From the NCBI GenBank assembly GCA_023415795.1, contig JAEZJG010000004.1:12336-76335 (forward strand): a stretch of DNA of 64,000 bases, read 5' to 3'. Shown piece after piece: positions 42,750-52,349 of this stretch. The number at the start of each line of letters is the position of its first letter. The first letter of the stretch is position 1. Source of the stretch: Bacillota bacterium (GTDB lineage Bacteria; Bacillota; Clostridia; Christensenellales; SZUA-584). The notes below the pieces were generated by a model. That model had not been told where the DNA came from. It did not search any database and saw only the letters and a list, made by a program, of their open reading frames with translations. The translations under genes were made by a program, and so were the position numbers.

Positions 42750-45311
42750 TTACTTTCTGTATGCAGTACCCTCTAGCGGCAGTTTGGTGCGAAGCACCCC
42801 GTCCAGCTTGAAGTACGCGCCCGCCACCGCAGGGGCAGTGGGTATGGACGCGATCTCGCCGATGCCCTTCGCGCCGTATGCGGGGTCCGCCTTCACCGGC
42901 GCACACACGAACTTCACGTCGATCTCCGGCACGGCGTTGGCGCGGAACAGCCCCAGCTTGGCGTATTTCGCCTGCGGCACGCAGTCAATGAGCGGATAAT
43001 CCTCCGTCAGCGCGTACCCCAGGCTCATCACCACGCCGCCTTCCACCTGTCCTTCGGCGCTCTTGTGGTTGATCACCTGACCCGCGTCGTACACGGCGTA
43101 TACCTTCTCCACCTTACCGCTCTCATCCAGCGCCACCGCCTGCACGCCGTACGTGTAAGCCGCGTGGCTGTACGGATGCTCCTTGTCGGTGGTGATGGGG
43201 TCGGTCACACAGGTGAACTCGCCGTAGAACTCGCGCCCTTCCAAATCGGTCAGCGTATTGCCCTCGTCCAGCGCCTGCTTCAGGTTTTCGCACGCCTTGC
43301 GCACTGCCTGCCCGGTAAACATCGTCTGGCGGGACGCCGTGGTTGTGCCCGAGTTGGGCGTGCGCTTGGTGTCCGGCACCTCAATCACCATGTGATCGGG
43401 CGTCATGTCCAGCGTATGGCAGGCGATCTGCAGCACCACGGTATCCAGACCCTGACCGATGCGCGCCGCGCCCGTGCGCACGTGCACCTTGCCGTTTTCG
43501 ATGGACACGATACAGCGCCCGGTGTCCGGAACGCCCACGCCGAGACCTGTGTTCTTTATGGAACCGGCAATGCCCGCAATGGCATGCCGCTCGTAATCTT
43601 CCTTGACGGCTTCAAGGCATTCCTTATAGGCCGTTGTTTCATCCGCGATCTGACCATTGGGCAGTATGCCGCCCGGCTCGATGGCGTTGCGGTACCGTAT
43701 CTCCCACGGCGATATGCCCACCAGCGAAGCCAGCTCCGTCAGGTTGCATTCCGTCGCGAATATGCTCTGCGTCACGCCGAAACCGCGGTAAGCACCGCCC
43801 GGCGGGTTGTTGGTGTACACCGCCTTGCCCTCGATGTCCACGCACGGATACTGATAAGGGCCCGCGGCGTGGGTGCATGCCCGCTGCACCACCGGCCCGC
43901 CCAGCGACGCGTACGCGCCGGTGTCGGACAGTATGCGCGCCTTCATGCCCGTCAGCATGCCGTTCTCGTCGCAGGCGGTGGTCATCTCGATCTCCATCGC
44001 GTGGCGCTTGGGATGAACGTTGATGCTCTCCTGCCGCGTGAACTTCACCTTCACAGTGCGCCCGGTGATGTAGGATGCCAGCGCCGCGTGGTGCTGCACG
44101 CTCATGTCCTCCTTGCCGCCGAAGCCGCCGCCCACCAGCTTGCTGATGATGTGCACCTTTTCGGCAGGCAGATCGAGGATGTGCATAATCTCGCGCTGCT
44201 CGTCGAATATGTTCTGGCCGGACGTGTATATCGTCAGCCCGTCTTCTCCGTTGTTTTTGCACACCGCGCACTCAGGCTCCATGAACGCGTGCTCGGTGAA
44301 CGGTGTATGGTACACATGGCTCACCACGTATTTGGAGTTCGCGAACGCCTCATCCACGTCGCCGCCGCGTTTTACGCGGTCGTGCCGCAGCACGTTGCCC
44401 GACGGATGCAGTTGGGGTGCGCCCTCCTCCAGCGCCATGCGCGGCGAGGTGAGCGGTGTCAGCGGCGTGTAGGTGATCTCCACCAGCGCCTTGGCGGCTT
44501 CGAGCGCTTCCTCCGTCTCCGACACCACCAGCACGATGGCATCGCCCACGTAGCGCGTGGTATCGCCCTTGGCAATCAGCACGTCCCAATCCTTGGCGAG
44601 GTGTCCGCACTTGTTGTGCCCCGGTATGTCCGCCGCGGTCAGCACCGCGATCACACCCGGGTATGCCTGCGCCTTGGATATGTCGATATCGTCCACGACG
44701 GCTCTGGGGTATTTGGTGCGCACCGCGCTGGCGTACACCATATCCGGCAGCTCCATGTCGTCCACGTATTCGCCGGTGCCCAGCGTCTTTGAGTACGCGT
44801 CGATGCGGAACACGTCCTCGGCGATGCGCCCTGTCGACTTGTGCTCCGGGACCTCTTTATGCTCGCGGAGAAACTCCGCCGCCATCAGTATGGCGTCAAA
44901 TATCTTGATGTAGCCGGTGCAGCGGCAGATGTTGCCCACCAGCGCCTGCGCGACTTCCTTTCTTGTGGGCGACGGATTCTTGTCCAGCAGCCCCTTGGCG
45001 CTGATCACCATGCCGGGGATGCAAAAGCCGCACTGCACCGCGCCCGCGTTGGCAAAGCAATACGCGTAAACCTGCTTCTCGTAGTCCGACAGCCCCTCCA
45101 AAGTGGTCACGCGCTTGCCGTCCAGCTTTTTCACAGACTGCGTACAGGCACGGCGGGACACGCCGTCAACCAACACAGAGCAGGTGCCGCAAGCACCCTC
45201 GCTGCATCCGTCCTTGGCAGATTTGATTCCCATGTCCTTGCGGAGGAAACTGAGCAAGTCTTTGTCGGCGTCGGTCTGAATGACCCGCCCGTTCAGCTCA
45301 AATGTGACCAC
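42750..45311 (-). CDS. xdhD: fused xanthine-dehydrogenase-like enzyme (FeS + Mo domains)
   Basis: 853 residues from GTG 45311, after AAGGAGAG. Residues 1-150 form the [2Fe-2S] part (GCSEGACGTCSVLVDG, CGFCIPG, CRCTGY); the rest is the molybdopterin part (GGGFGGKED, and the catalytic Glu in GIGEIASIPTAP). No FAD domain, so electrons must leave to another protein, plausibly YgfK encoded upstream. This is the arrangement in XdhD/ygf-type clusters associated with selenium. Confidence 0.87.
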   Translation of the reverse strand: MVTFELNGRVIQTDADKDLLSFLRKDMGIKSAKDGCSEGACGTCSVLVDGVSRRACTQSVKKLDGKRVTTLEGLSDYEKQVYAYCFANAGAVQCGFCIPGMVISAKGLLDKNPSPTRKEVAQALVGNICRCTGYIKIFDAILMAAEFLREHKEVPEHKSTGRIAEDVFRIDAYSKTLGTGEYVDDMELPDMVYASAVRTKYPRAVVDDIDISKAQAYPGVIAVLTAADIPGHNKCGHLAKDWDVLIAKGDTTRYVGDAIVLVVSETEEALEAAKALVEITYTPLTPLTSPRMALEEGAPQLHPSGNVLRHDRVKRGGDVDEAFANSKYVVSHVYHTPFTEHAFMEPECAVCKNNGEDGLTIYTSGQNIFDEQREIMHILDLPAEKVHIISKLVGGGFGGKEDMSVQHHAALASYITGRTVKVKFTRQESINVHPKRHAMEIEMTTACDENGMLTGMKARILSDTGAYASLGGPVVQRACTHAAGPYQYPCVDIEGKAVYTNNPPGGAYRGFGVTQSIFATECNLTELASLVGISPWEIRYRNAIEPGGILPNGQIADETTAYKECLEAVKEDYERHAIAGIAGSIKNTGLGVGVPDTGRCIVSIENGKVHVRTGAARIGQGLDTVVLQIACHTLDMTPDHMVIEVPDTKRTPNSGTTTASRQTMFTGQAVRKACENLKQALDEGNTLTDLEGREFYGEFTCVTDPITTDKEHPYSHAAYTYGVQAVALDESGKVEKVYAVYDAGQVINHKSAEGQVEGGVVMSLGYALTEDYPLIDCVPQAKYAKLGLFRANAVPEIDVKFVCAPVKADPAYGAKGIGEIASIPTAPAVAGAYFKLDGVLRTKLPLEGTAYRK

Positions 45312-45321
45312 TTTTCTCTCC

Positions 45322-48300
45322 TTACGGGATTAAATATCCGCAGTCCTCACTGATCGTTCTGATGAACGCTTTGAAGTCTTCCGACAGCCGTGCGTCGTCC
45401 GCACCGCATCTGAATTCCGCGCCGTTCTCGTCGCGAACCAGTACATTTCCGTTTGCCTCGAACAGTAAGCCCTTGTTGGTGCTGTCACGGAAGCCTTCCT
45501 CGCTCCAGAACAGCGTGAACTTATCCTTATACGGCAGCCCCGTATACGGGCAGAAGAAGCCGCAGTTGCCGCACTCGTTGCACATGCCGTCCACGTGGAC
45601 AATCTGCGGGCGTCCGTCCACCAGCACACCCACATTCGCGCGGTTGGGGCACACCTCGCAGCATATCTCGCACACGGCGTCGCAGTTCAGACAGCGCACC
45701 GCGTCGTTGGAATCGCTCATGCTGTCCGCCAGCACAGCGCGGCAGCTCCTTATGACTTCCGGGTTTGCCGGTCGGGACACGCGCACAAAGTCGTGCGAGA
45801 GGCCCAGCTTGCCCAATATATCCTTGGTGATGCGCTTGCTGTCTGCCATGGCTTCCACGATGGTAGACGCGCCCCGGCGGCAGTCACCCGACACGTACAC
45901 GCCGTCCAAATTGGTCTGGCAGCTCTGTTCGTCGATGGCGGCATAGCCGCGCTTGTTCTGGCTGATGGCGCTGCACGTGAAGAACTCCGTATCCACACGC
46001 GCGCCCACCGCGCTGATCACCGTATCGAAGGGCAGCTGCTTGGTCTCGCCCGTCGGTTCCACGCCGCGCCGACCGTCCGCACCCTTCTCGCCCAGCTTCA
46101 TGACCTCCACGGTCAGCAGGCCGTTCTCATATGCCACAGGAGCCAGCAGCTCCAGAAACTCCACGCCGTCCTCCAGCGCCAGACGTATCTCTTCCGGCTC
46201 GGCGGGCATGAACTCGCGCGTGCGCCGATAAACGATGCTCACCTTGGGGGAGCCGTTGGCGCGCAGTGCCGCACGGGCACAGTCCATCGCCACGTCGCCG
46301 CCGCCGATCACCGCCACTGCCTTGCCGAGGTCCAGCTTGCAGTTCGCTTGTTTCGATTTCTCAAGGAAGTCCAGCGCGTCGATGGTGTATTCGCCGCCGC
46401 GCTCGACAGGGCAAGCGCCTTCCTTCCACGCGCCTGTCGCTATGATAACAAAGTCGTACTCCTGCTTGAGCCGTGCCACGTCAGTGTCCGTTACGCCGAA
46501 CTGGAACCGCACGCCCGTCTTCACCGCCAGCTGATAGTCAAGGTCAATCGCGGTCTGCGATACGCGGAATTCGGGGATGAGGTACTGCACCACACCCATC
46601 GGCTTCTCGCGCCGGTCGAACACCGTCACGTCCACGCCGTTGCGGCGCAGGTACACGCCTGCCGCGATGCCGCCCGGTCCCGCGCCGATCACCGCCACCC
46701 TTTTGTCCGTCCGCAGCGGTGCGGGCACGATGCCGTCTATGTATTTCTGCTGTGCGTTCTGTGACGCCAGCCTCTTCGCCTGCCGAATCTGCAGCGGTTC
46801 GTCGTAGTCGATGCGCGTGCATTTGGTCTGGCACGCGTGGCTGCAAATCTCACCCGTCACCGCGGGCACAGCGTTGTCGATCGCGATGATCTCAAACGCC
46901 ATCTCGTAGTCGCCGCGCGCCACACACTGCAAATACTCAGGTATCTGCTGCTCGATGGGGCAGCCGCCCTGCTTGCACGGCGCTTTGAAGCAATCGAACA
47001 GCGGCAGCTGGGAGTCCGTCTTGCGGGACTTCACCTCGCGCGCGTCCTTGGCAATATGCTTGTCGGTCAGCACGCTGTCAGCCAGTTCATTCAGCGCCGC
47101 CACGTCGATGCCGTTGCCCTCATAGAATGCCTTCTCGGCTTTCTCACTGAGCTGCTTGGAGCGCGCGTAGCCGCCCGGCTTCAGTATTGTGGTCGCAAAC
47201 GTCACGGGTTTTATGCCCGTTTTCAATATGCGCTCCACGTTAAACGCATCCGCGCCGCCCGAGTACGAGATGGGCAGTGCGCCGTTAAAATGGTTGCTGA
47301 GCTTGCGCGCCACGTTGATGCTGATCGGGAACAGCGACCGCCCCGACATATACATGAACTCGCCGGGCAGCTCCCCGTCCTTGATCATCACCGGGAATGT
47401 GTTGGTCACCTTCACGCCGAAGCTTAAGCCCAGTTCCTTCGCCGTATCCATCAGCCGCGCGATCAGCGCCACCGCATCGGGGAACTTCAAATCCTGCTCA
47501 AAGTGCCGCGTGTCGAAGGTGACGTAGCCGTAACCCAGCTTATCCAGCAGGTCGCGTACGAAGTCGTAGCCCAGCAGCGTGGGGTTCACCTTCACGAACG
47601 TATCCATCTTCTTCACGGTGAGGAAGTAATGCGCGATCTTCTCGATCTCTTCCGGCGGGCAGCCGTGCAATGTGGACAGCGTGATGGAGGACGACACACA
47701 AGCGGGAACCGCCTCGATATCCGCCGCCGTCACGTTCTCGAACAGATCTAGGTTATCCAGCAGCCACGCGCGACAGGCCTTGAAAATCTCTGTGCCGGAC
47801 GCATCCCGCAGGTTGTTGATATAGCTGTCAATCTTCTGCGAGGTGATGCCTTCAAAGTCGTAGCCCACGCTCATGTTGAACATGACATCCGGCTTTTCCG
47901 CAAGGCCGAATTCCTTCATCGCCACATGTACGGCGAACCAGCCCTTGACGTATTCCTCAAAAGCCTCCTGTACGGTGAGTTCGGTGGACCATTCCACGTT
48001 GTAGCCCTCGTCCTCGGCGTTGATGCACGGGCGCGCGATGCATTTGCGAAGGTCTTCGCCGTCCATCGTCTGCACCGTTTTCAGCTCCATGAAGCGCAGC
48101 CCGCCCACGTAAGACGCCAGCAGGTTTTGTGCCAGCTGCGTATTGGGGCCAGCCGCCGGCCCTAATGGGCTGCCCAGCTCCTGCCCCAGCACCGTGGCCA
48201 TTTTGCCGGATTTATTGCGGTAGAACTTGTTTTTATGGACGCCGAACACGCTGTTTTTGCTGCGGTATTCCGCCATCATCCAGCGCACCAGCTGCTCAAA

Positions 48301-48327
48301 AGGCATCGGAGTCATGATCTCGCTCAT
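45322..48327 (-). CDS. ygfK: YgfK-type flavin/iron-sulfur oxidoreductase (putative selenate reductase subunit)
   Basis: 1001 residues. N-terminal dihydroorotate/dihydropyrimidine dehydrogenase-like barrel (LGSPLGPAAGPNTQLAQNL), then a glutamate-synthase-beta-like FAD/NAD part (VAVIGAGPGGIAAGVYLRRN; VIGGGDVAMDCARAAL), then ferredoxin clusters (CLNCDAVCEICCEVCPNR; CNECGNCGFFCPYTG). Moves electrons between NAD(P)H and a reduced substrate. The cluster context suggests partnership with the fused Xdh. The label selenate reductase is historical. Confidence 0.87.
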   Translation of the reverse strand: MSEIMTPMPFEQLVRWMMAEYRSKNSVFGVHKNKFYRNKSGKMATVLGQELGSPLGPAAGPNTQLAQNLLASYVGGLRFMELKTVQTMDGEDLRKCIARPCINAEDEGYNVEWSTELTVQEAFEEYVKGWFAVHVAMKEFGLAEKPDVMFNMSVGYDFEGITSQKIDSYINNLRDASGTEIFKACRAWLLDNLDLFENVTAADIEAVPACVSSSITLSTLHGCPPEEIEKIAHYFLTVKKMDTFVKVNPTLLGYDFVRDLLDKLGYGYVTFDTRHFEQDLKFPDAVALIARLMDTAKELGLSFGVKVTNTFPVMIKDGELPGEFMYMSGRSLFPISINVARKLSNHFNGALPISYSGGADAFNVERILKTGIKPVTFATTILKPGGYARSKQLSEKAEKAFYEGNGIDVAALNELADSVLTDKHIAKDAREVKSRKTDSQLPLFDCFKAPCKQGGCPIEQQIPEYLQCVARGDYEMAFEIIAIDNAVPAVTGEICSHACQTKCTRIDYDEPLQIRQAKRLASQNAQQKYIDGIVPAPLRTDKRVAVIGAGPGGIAAGVYLRRNGVDVTVFDRREKPMGVVQYLIPEFRVSQTAIDLDYQLAVKTGVRFQFGVTDTDVARLKQEYDFVIIATGAWKEGACPVERGGEYTIDALDFLEKSKQANCKLDLGKAVAVIGGGDVAMDCARAALRANGSPKVSIVYRRTREFMPAEPEEIRLALEDGVEFLELLAPVAYENGLLTVEVMKLGEKGADGRRGVEPTGETKQLPFDTVISAVGARVDTEFFTCSAISQNKRGYAAIDEQSCQTNLDGVYVSGDCRRGASTIVEAMADSKRITKDILGKLGLSHDFVRVSRPANPEVIRSCRAVLADSMSDSNDAVRCLNCDAVCEICCEVCPNRANVGVLVDGRPQIVHVDGMCNECGNCGFFCPYTGLPYKDKFTLFWSEEGFRDSTNKGLLFEANGNVLVRDENGAEFRCGADDARLSEDFKAFIRTISEDCGYLIP

Positions 48328-48356
48328 TACAGGCTCCCCCTCATTGTCATGAATTG

Positions 48357-49682
48357 TTAGGCTCTCTCCCAGAACTTCGCCGCGATCTCGCGGGATTTGC
48401 TGAAGACTTCGCTTTCATCCGCCGTCAGCAGTTCCCTGTCCTTCATCACGAAGCGACCGTTGATCATCGTGGAACGTACGCTGCGCCCCATCATCCCAAA
48501 CAGTATGTGCGACGACGTGTTGCCCGCCGTAATGGGCGTGGGCGAATCGTAGTCCACCACGATGATGTCCGCATAGGCGCCCTTCTCGATCACGCCCAGC
48601 GGTTTATTGAAATAGCGGGCGCAGATTTTGCCGTTGTTTTGCAGCAGCATCTGCGCGCTTTCGCCCCAGCCCACGCTAGGGTCGCCAAGGTTATGCTTGT
48701 GAATAATGTTGGCAACCTTGAAGGATTCCAGCATGTCGGTGGTGTAACCATCCGTGCCAAGTCCCATCAGTATGCCCTTTTCCATCATGTGCAGAGCCGC
48801 CGAGCAGCCCACCGCGTTGCCCATGTTCGACTCCGGGTTGTGCACCACGACGGTATCCGTATCTTTGAGTATGTCCATCTCGCGCGCGTTGATGTGGATG
48901 CAGTGCACCGCGATGCTCTGTGGTCCCAATATGGCGGCGTCGTTCAGACGCTCCACCACGCGCTTGCCGTATTTCTTTAAGCTGTCGGACAGGTCGTCGA
49001 TGCCCTCCGCAGTATGGACGTGGAAGCCCGCACCGTTCGCCGCCGTCACGCTCTTGTCCAGCGTCGCTTCCGACAGCGTGAACGAGGCGTGCAGACCGAA
49101 CAGACCCTTGACCATGTCGCTGCTCTGTTTTTTGGCGTACGCGATGAAGTCCGCGTTCTCCTTGATGCCCTCGTCCGCGATCTTCTCGCCGTCGCGGTCA
49201 GACACCTCGTAGCACAGCGAGGTGCGAACGCCCAAGTTCTCCGCCACCTCGGCGATGGTGAACAGGCTGTCCTTCACGCATCCGGCGCTGGCGTGGTGGT
49301 CAAACACCGTGGTCACGCCGTTTTTGATGCCGTCGATGTACGTGGTGTACGCGCTGTACTCGATCTCCGGCAACTCCAGCGCCCTGTCCACGCGCCACCA
49401 CAGGTTCTCCAGTATCTGCGTGAAGTTCTTGGACACCTTGCTGTTTTTCAGGCTCATGCCGCGCGCCATCGCGCTGTAAATATGACCGTGAGTATTGATC
49501 AGCCCCGGCATGATTACGCCACCCCGCGCGTCGGTAAACTCGCTCTGCGGGTACTTCGCTTTCATCTCTCCGGTTGTGCCGTAGTCTGCTATCGTTGTTC
49601 CGTCTACCGCAACGCAACCGCCGTGTATCACGGGCTGCGACGCGTTCTGGGTGATGAGCACCCCGTTACCGATCAATATCAT
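48357..49682 (-). CDS. ssnA: SsnA putative aminohydrolase
   Basis: 441 residues. TIM-barrel amidohydrolase with NTHGHIYSAMARGMSLKN (HxH), FHVHTAEG, VHCIHINARE, and GLGTDGYTTD. SsnA-type proteins accompany YgfK/XdhD clusters; a purine-like ring deamination is likely but unproven. Follows ygfK in coding order reversed: it lies between repeat D and ygfK on the leftward transcript. Confidence 0.85.
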   Translation of the reverse strand: MILIGNGVLITQNASQPVIHGGCVAVDGTTIADYGTTGEMKAKYPQSEFTDARGGVIMPGLINTHGHIYSAMARGMSLKNSKVSKNFTQILENLWWRVDRALELPEIEYSAYTTYIDGIKNGVTTVFDHHASAGCVKDSLFTIAEVAENLGVRTSLCYEVSDRDGEKIADEGIKENADFIAYAKKQSSDMVKGLFGLHASFTLSEATLDKSVTAANGAGFHVHTAEGIDDLSDSLKKYGKRVVERLNDAAILGPQSIAVHCIHINAREMDILKDTDTVVVHNPESNMGNAVGCSAALHMMEKGILMGLGTDGYTTDMLESFKVANIIHKHNLGDPSVGWGESAQMLLQNNGKICARYFNKPLGVIEKGAYADIIVVDYDSPTPITAGNTSSHILFGMMGRSVRSTMINGRFVMKDRELLTADESEVFSKSREIAAKFWERA

Positions 49683-50210
49683 CGTCGTTTCCTTTCTTTC
49701 CGATGCGGTTTAGGTCTAAGACCTTGAAGGCTTTGCCTCCAAACCACCGCTCAAGGGGCGCGCCCCTTGAGAATCCCATTAGGGAAATGCCACTCAGCAT
49801 TTCCGGGCTTATGTCATTCCAAGCCTGCGATACCCCATTCGGGGCACAGGTGAATCCCCTGTACAGTGCACCACAGAGGGGGTTCGCTTGCGCTGTGCAT
49901 GGCAACGCGTTTCGGGCTTGCGACACCCCTCCGGGCACACTCATTGATTAATCCCACAGGAAATGCCGAATGGCATTTCCCTTGTCTTTTGCTTCTTTTC
50001 TTAAAGAAAAGAAGTGTTAACTCCAAGTCCTTTTGTCCTTAATGCAAATCCGTGGGCAAGACGGGCTATGCTTCACCCCAAAAAGCCTTGCTTTTTGGGG
50101 ACCCCGTGCCCGCGCAGCCCACACCTTGCGGTTTTGTCAGTTTTGAGGTACGAGGAACTGTACAAAACCGGAAAACTGGCGGAAAATCCGCAGGTTTTTC
50201 GCCAAGCCGT
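49683..50210 (+). repeat. intergenic repeat D and further hairpins between arcC and ssnA
   Basis: 49713-49800 is the start of the copy A-type element in plus orientation (GGTCTAAGACC, CAAGGGGC/GCCCCTTG, GAATCCCAT); its latter part (49945-50012, with AGGAAATGCC/GGCATTTCC and CTTCTTTTC/GAAAAGAAG) is separated by about 145 bases of other GC-rich repeat that includes TCATTCC.AGCCTGCGA, also found inverted near 57283-57300. At 50080-50104 is a perfect CCCCAAAAAGC/GCTTTTTGGGG hairpin within GTGGGC...GCCCAC. GGCGGAAAA/TTTTTCGCC at about 50178-50203 lies right after the arcC stop and may end its transcript. The gap interrupts the purine operon. Confidence 0.65.
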
Positions 50211-51137
50211 TTACGGCACTATCAGAGTTCCGGTCTTGCCTTCGAGGCCTTCCATCAGCTTGTCGAGCGACGTGATCAGCGCCTTGCACGACGGCTTTTC
50301 CCGCACCACGCGCATCGCCGCCTGCACCTTGGGCAGCATCGAACCCTTGCCGAAATGCCCTTCGTCGATGAATTTCTGCGCCTCGTCCAGCGACAGGCTG
50401 CTCAGCCACTGCTCGTTGTCCTTGCCGTAGTTAAGCGCCACCTGCTCCACTGCCGTCAGTATAACAAAATAGTCTGCGTCAATCAAATGCGCCAGCTTGG
50501 CACTGGTGAAATCCTTGTCGATGATGGCTTCCACGCCTTTAAGCCGGTTGCCGATCTCCCTCACCGGTATGCCGCCGCCGCCGCACGCGATAACCACCTG
50601 CCCCGCCTCCAGCAGCGCGCGGATAGATTCCAACTCCACGATGCGCTGCGGCTCGGGCGAGGCGACCACCTGCCGCCAGCCCTTGGGGAAGTGCGCCAGA
50701 TCCTCGCCCATCTGCCGCCGCTTCTCGGCCTGCTCGTCGGTGAGAAACAGACCGATGGGTTTGGTGGGCTCGGCAAACGCCGGATCGTCCGGGTCTACAA
50801 CCACCTGCGTGATCACTGTGGATACAGGGATTTGCAACCCCTGATCCAGCAGCTCTTCGCGCAGCATGTTCTGCAGGTCGTAGCCGATGTAGCCTTGCGT
50901 CAGGCTGACGCAGACAGACATCGTGAACCTGTCGATATTGTGATCAATCTTGTAGGTGTCGAAGCAGTCGGTCATCAGACCCACCTGCGGTCCGTTGCCG
51001 TGTGTCACGATAACCTGATAGCCCGCCTTCACGAGATCGACGATGCGCTTGCTCGTGTTGCGGATGGCCACCATCTGCTCCGACAGGTTTTCCCCCAAAG
51101 CGTTGCCGCCCAGGGCGATAACAATGCGCTTATTCAC
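50211..51137 (-). CDS. arcC: carbamate kinase
   Basis: 308 residues from GTG 51137. Amino-acid-kinase fold: IVIALGGNAL, THGNGPQVGL, GGGGIPV and DKDFTSAKLA. Makes ATP from carbamoyl phosphate, giving the energy yield of purine breakdown. Starts 5 bases after ygeW stop. Confidence 0.92.
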   Translation of the reverse strand: MNKRIVIALGGNALGENLSEQMVAIRNTSKRIVDLVKAGYQVIVTHGNGPQVGLMTDCFDTYKIDHNIDRFTMSVCVSLTQGYIGYDLQNMLREELLDQGLQIPVSTVITQVVVDPDDPAFAEPTKPIGLFLTDEQAEKRRQMGEDLAHFPKGWRQVVASPEPQRIVELESIRALLEAGQVVIACGGGGIPVREIGNRLKGVEAIIDKDFTSAKLAHLIDADYFVILTAVEQVALNYGKDNEQWLSSLSLDEAQKFIDEGHFGKGSMLPKVQAAMRVVREKPSCKALITSLDKLMEGLEGKTGTLIVP

Positions 51138-51141
51138 AAAA

Positions 51142-52326
51142 TCATCCTATCCATCTCGGGGACGCCTTGTCGATCAAGCCTTGCAGCGTTGCACCCGGAT
51201 CTTTTACTTTGCTGAGCAGAATCATAGCGGCGATGATGTACGGCTTGTTGCCCGCTTCCTTGTACAGCGGCACACGGTAACGGTCGAACACGGACTCCGC
51301 CACCTCGCCCTGCGCGCACGATACGCCGGTGATGTCCGCCGGCAGGCAGTGCAGGTACAGCGCCTCTTTGTTCTTGGTCAGGCTCATCATCTCTTCGGTG
51401 CATTCCCAATCCTTATGCTGCGCGTTCTGTGCCAGCAGTTCCTTCTCCAGCGTCTTGATGCCGTCGAAGTCGCCATTGCCGTACATGACCGTGCGCTTCT
51501 CCATTGCCGCAAACGGCGCCCAGCTCTTGGGATACACGATGTCGGCGTCCTTGAACGCTTCGCTCATGCTGTTGGTCTTGGTGAAGCTGCCGCCCGAAGC
51601 CGCCGCCTGCTTGCGCGCCACTTCCTCGACCTCGCCCATCACTTCGTAGCCTTCCGGATGCGCCAGTGTGACGTCCATGCCGAAGCGGGACATCAGGCCG
51701 ATCACGCCCTGCGGCACCGACAGCGGCTTGCCGTACGACGGCGAGTATGCCCATGTCATCGCGATCTTCTTGCCCTTGAGGTTCTCCACGCCGCCGAAGT
51801 GCTTGATGATGTGCAGCATGTCGGCCATAGACTGCGTCGGGTGGTCGATATCGCACTGCAGGTTAACCAGAGTGGGGCGCTGTTCAAGCACGCCGTCGTC
51901 ATAACCCTGCTGCACGTATTCCGCCACGTTCTTCATGTAGGTGTTGCCCTTGCCGATGTACATGTCGTCGCGGATGCCGATGATGTCCGCCATGAACGAG
52001 ATCATGTTGGCCGTCTCGCGCACTGTTTCGCCGTGGGCGATCTGAGACTTACCCTCGTCAAGATCCTGAACCGTCAGACCCAGCAGGTTGCAGGCGCTGG
52101 CAAAGCTGAAGCGCGTGCGGGTCGAGTTGTCACGGAACAGCGAGATGCCAAGGCCGCTGTCGAAGATGCGGGTAGAGATGTTGTTCTCGCGCATCTTGCG
52201 GAGCAGCTCCGCCACCTGGAACACGCCTTCGATCTCATCGTCCGTCTTCTGCCATGTCAGGAAGAAGTCGTTTAAGTACATATCCTTCAAATTCAGGCTG
52301 TTAATTTTATCAATCATGTTTTTCAT
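51142..52326 (-). CDS. ygeW: YgeW carbamoyltransferase-like protein
   Basis: 394 residues from ATG 52326, 10 bases after GGAGGA. Aspartate/ornithine-carbamoyltransferase fold: phosphate loop FRDNSTRTRFSF, HPTQSMADMLH, and HCLPADITG. YgeW lacks the usual ornithine/aspartate activity; here it likely phosphorolyses a carbamoylated purine fragment to give carbamoyl phosphate for ArcC (inference from context). Confidence 0.9.
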   Translation of the reverse strand: MKNMIDKINSLNLKDMYLNDFFLTWQKTDDEIEGVFQVAELLRKMRENNISTRIFDSGLGISLFRDNSTRTRFSFASACNLLGLTVQDLDEGKSQIAHGETVRETANMISFMADIIGIRDDMYIGKGNTYMKNVAEYVQQGYDDGVLEQRPTLVNLQCDIDHPTQSMADMLHIIKHFGGVENLKGKKIAMTWAYSPSYGKPLSVPQGVIGLMSRFGMDVTLAHPEGYEVMGEVEEVARKQAAASGGSFTKTNSMSEAFKDADIVYPKSWAPFAAMEKRTVMYGNGDFDGIKTLEKELLAQNAQHKDWECTEEMMSLTKNKEALYLHCLPADITGVSCAQGEVAESVFDRYRVPLYKEAGNKPYIIAAMILLSKVKDPGATLQGLIDKASPRWIG

Positions 52327-52349
52327 CTGTTGCAAATCCTCCGCTTATA

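Noticed and set aside
43065..44792. 575-codon open frame on the plus strand
   Set aside because: It is the antisense shadow of the GC-rich fused xdh gene; composition is rich in Arg/His, with no domain or SD.
42750..45311. In-frame UGA/selenocysteine in the hydroxylases
   Set aside because: Both hydroxylase genes read without in-frame stops. In this enzyme class selenium is a cofactor ligand, not a coded residue.
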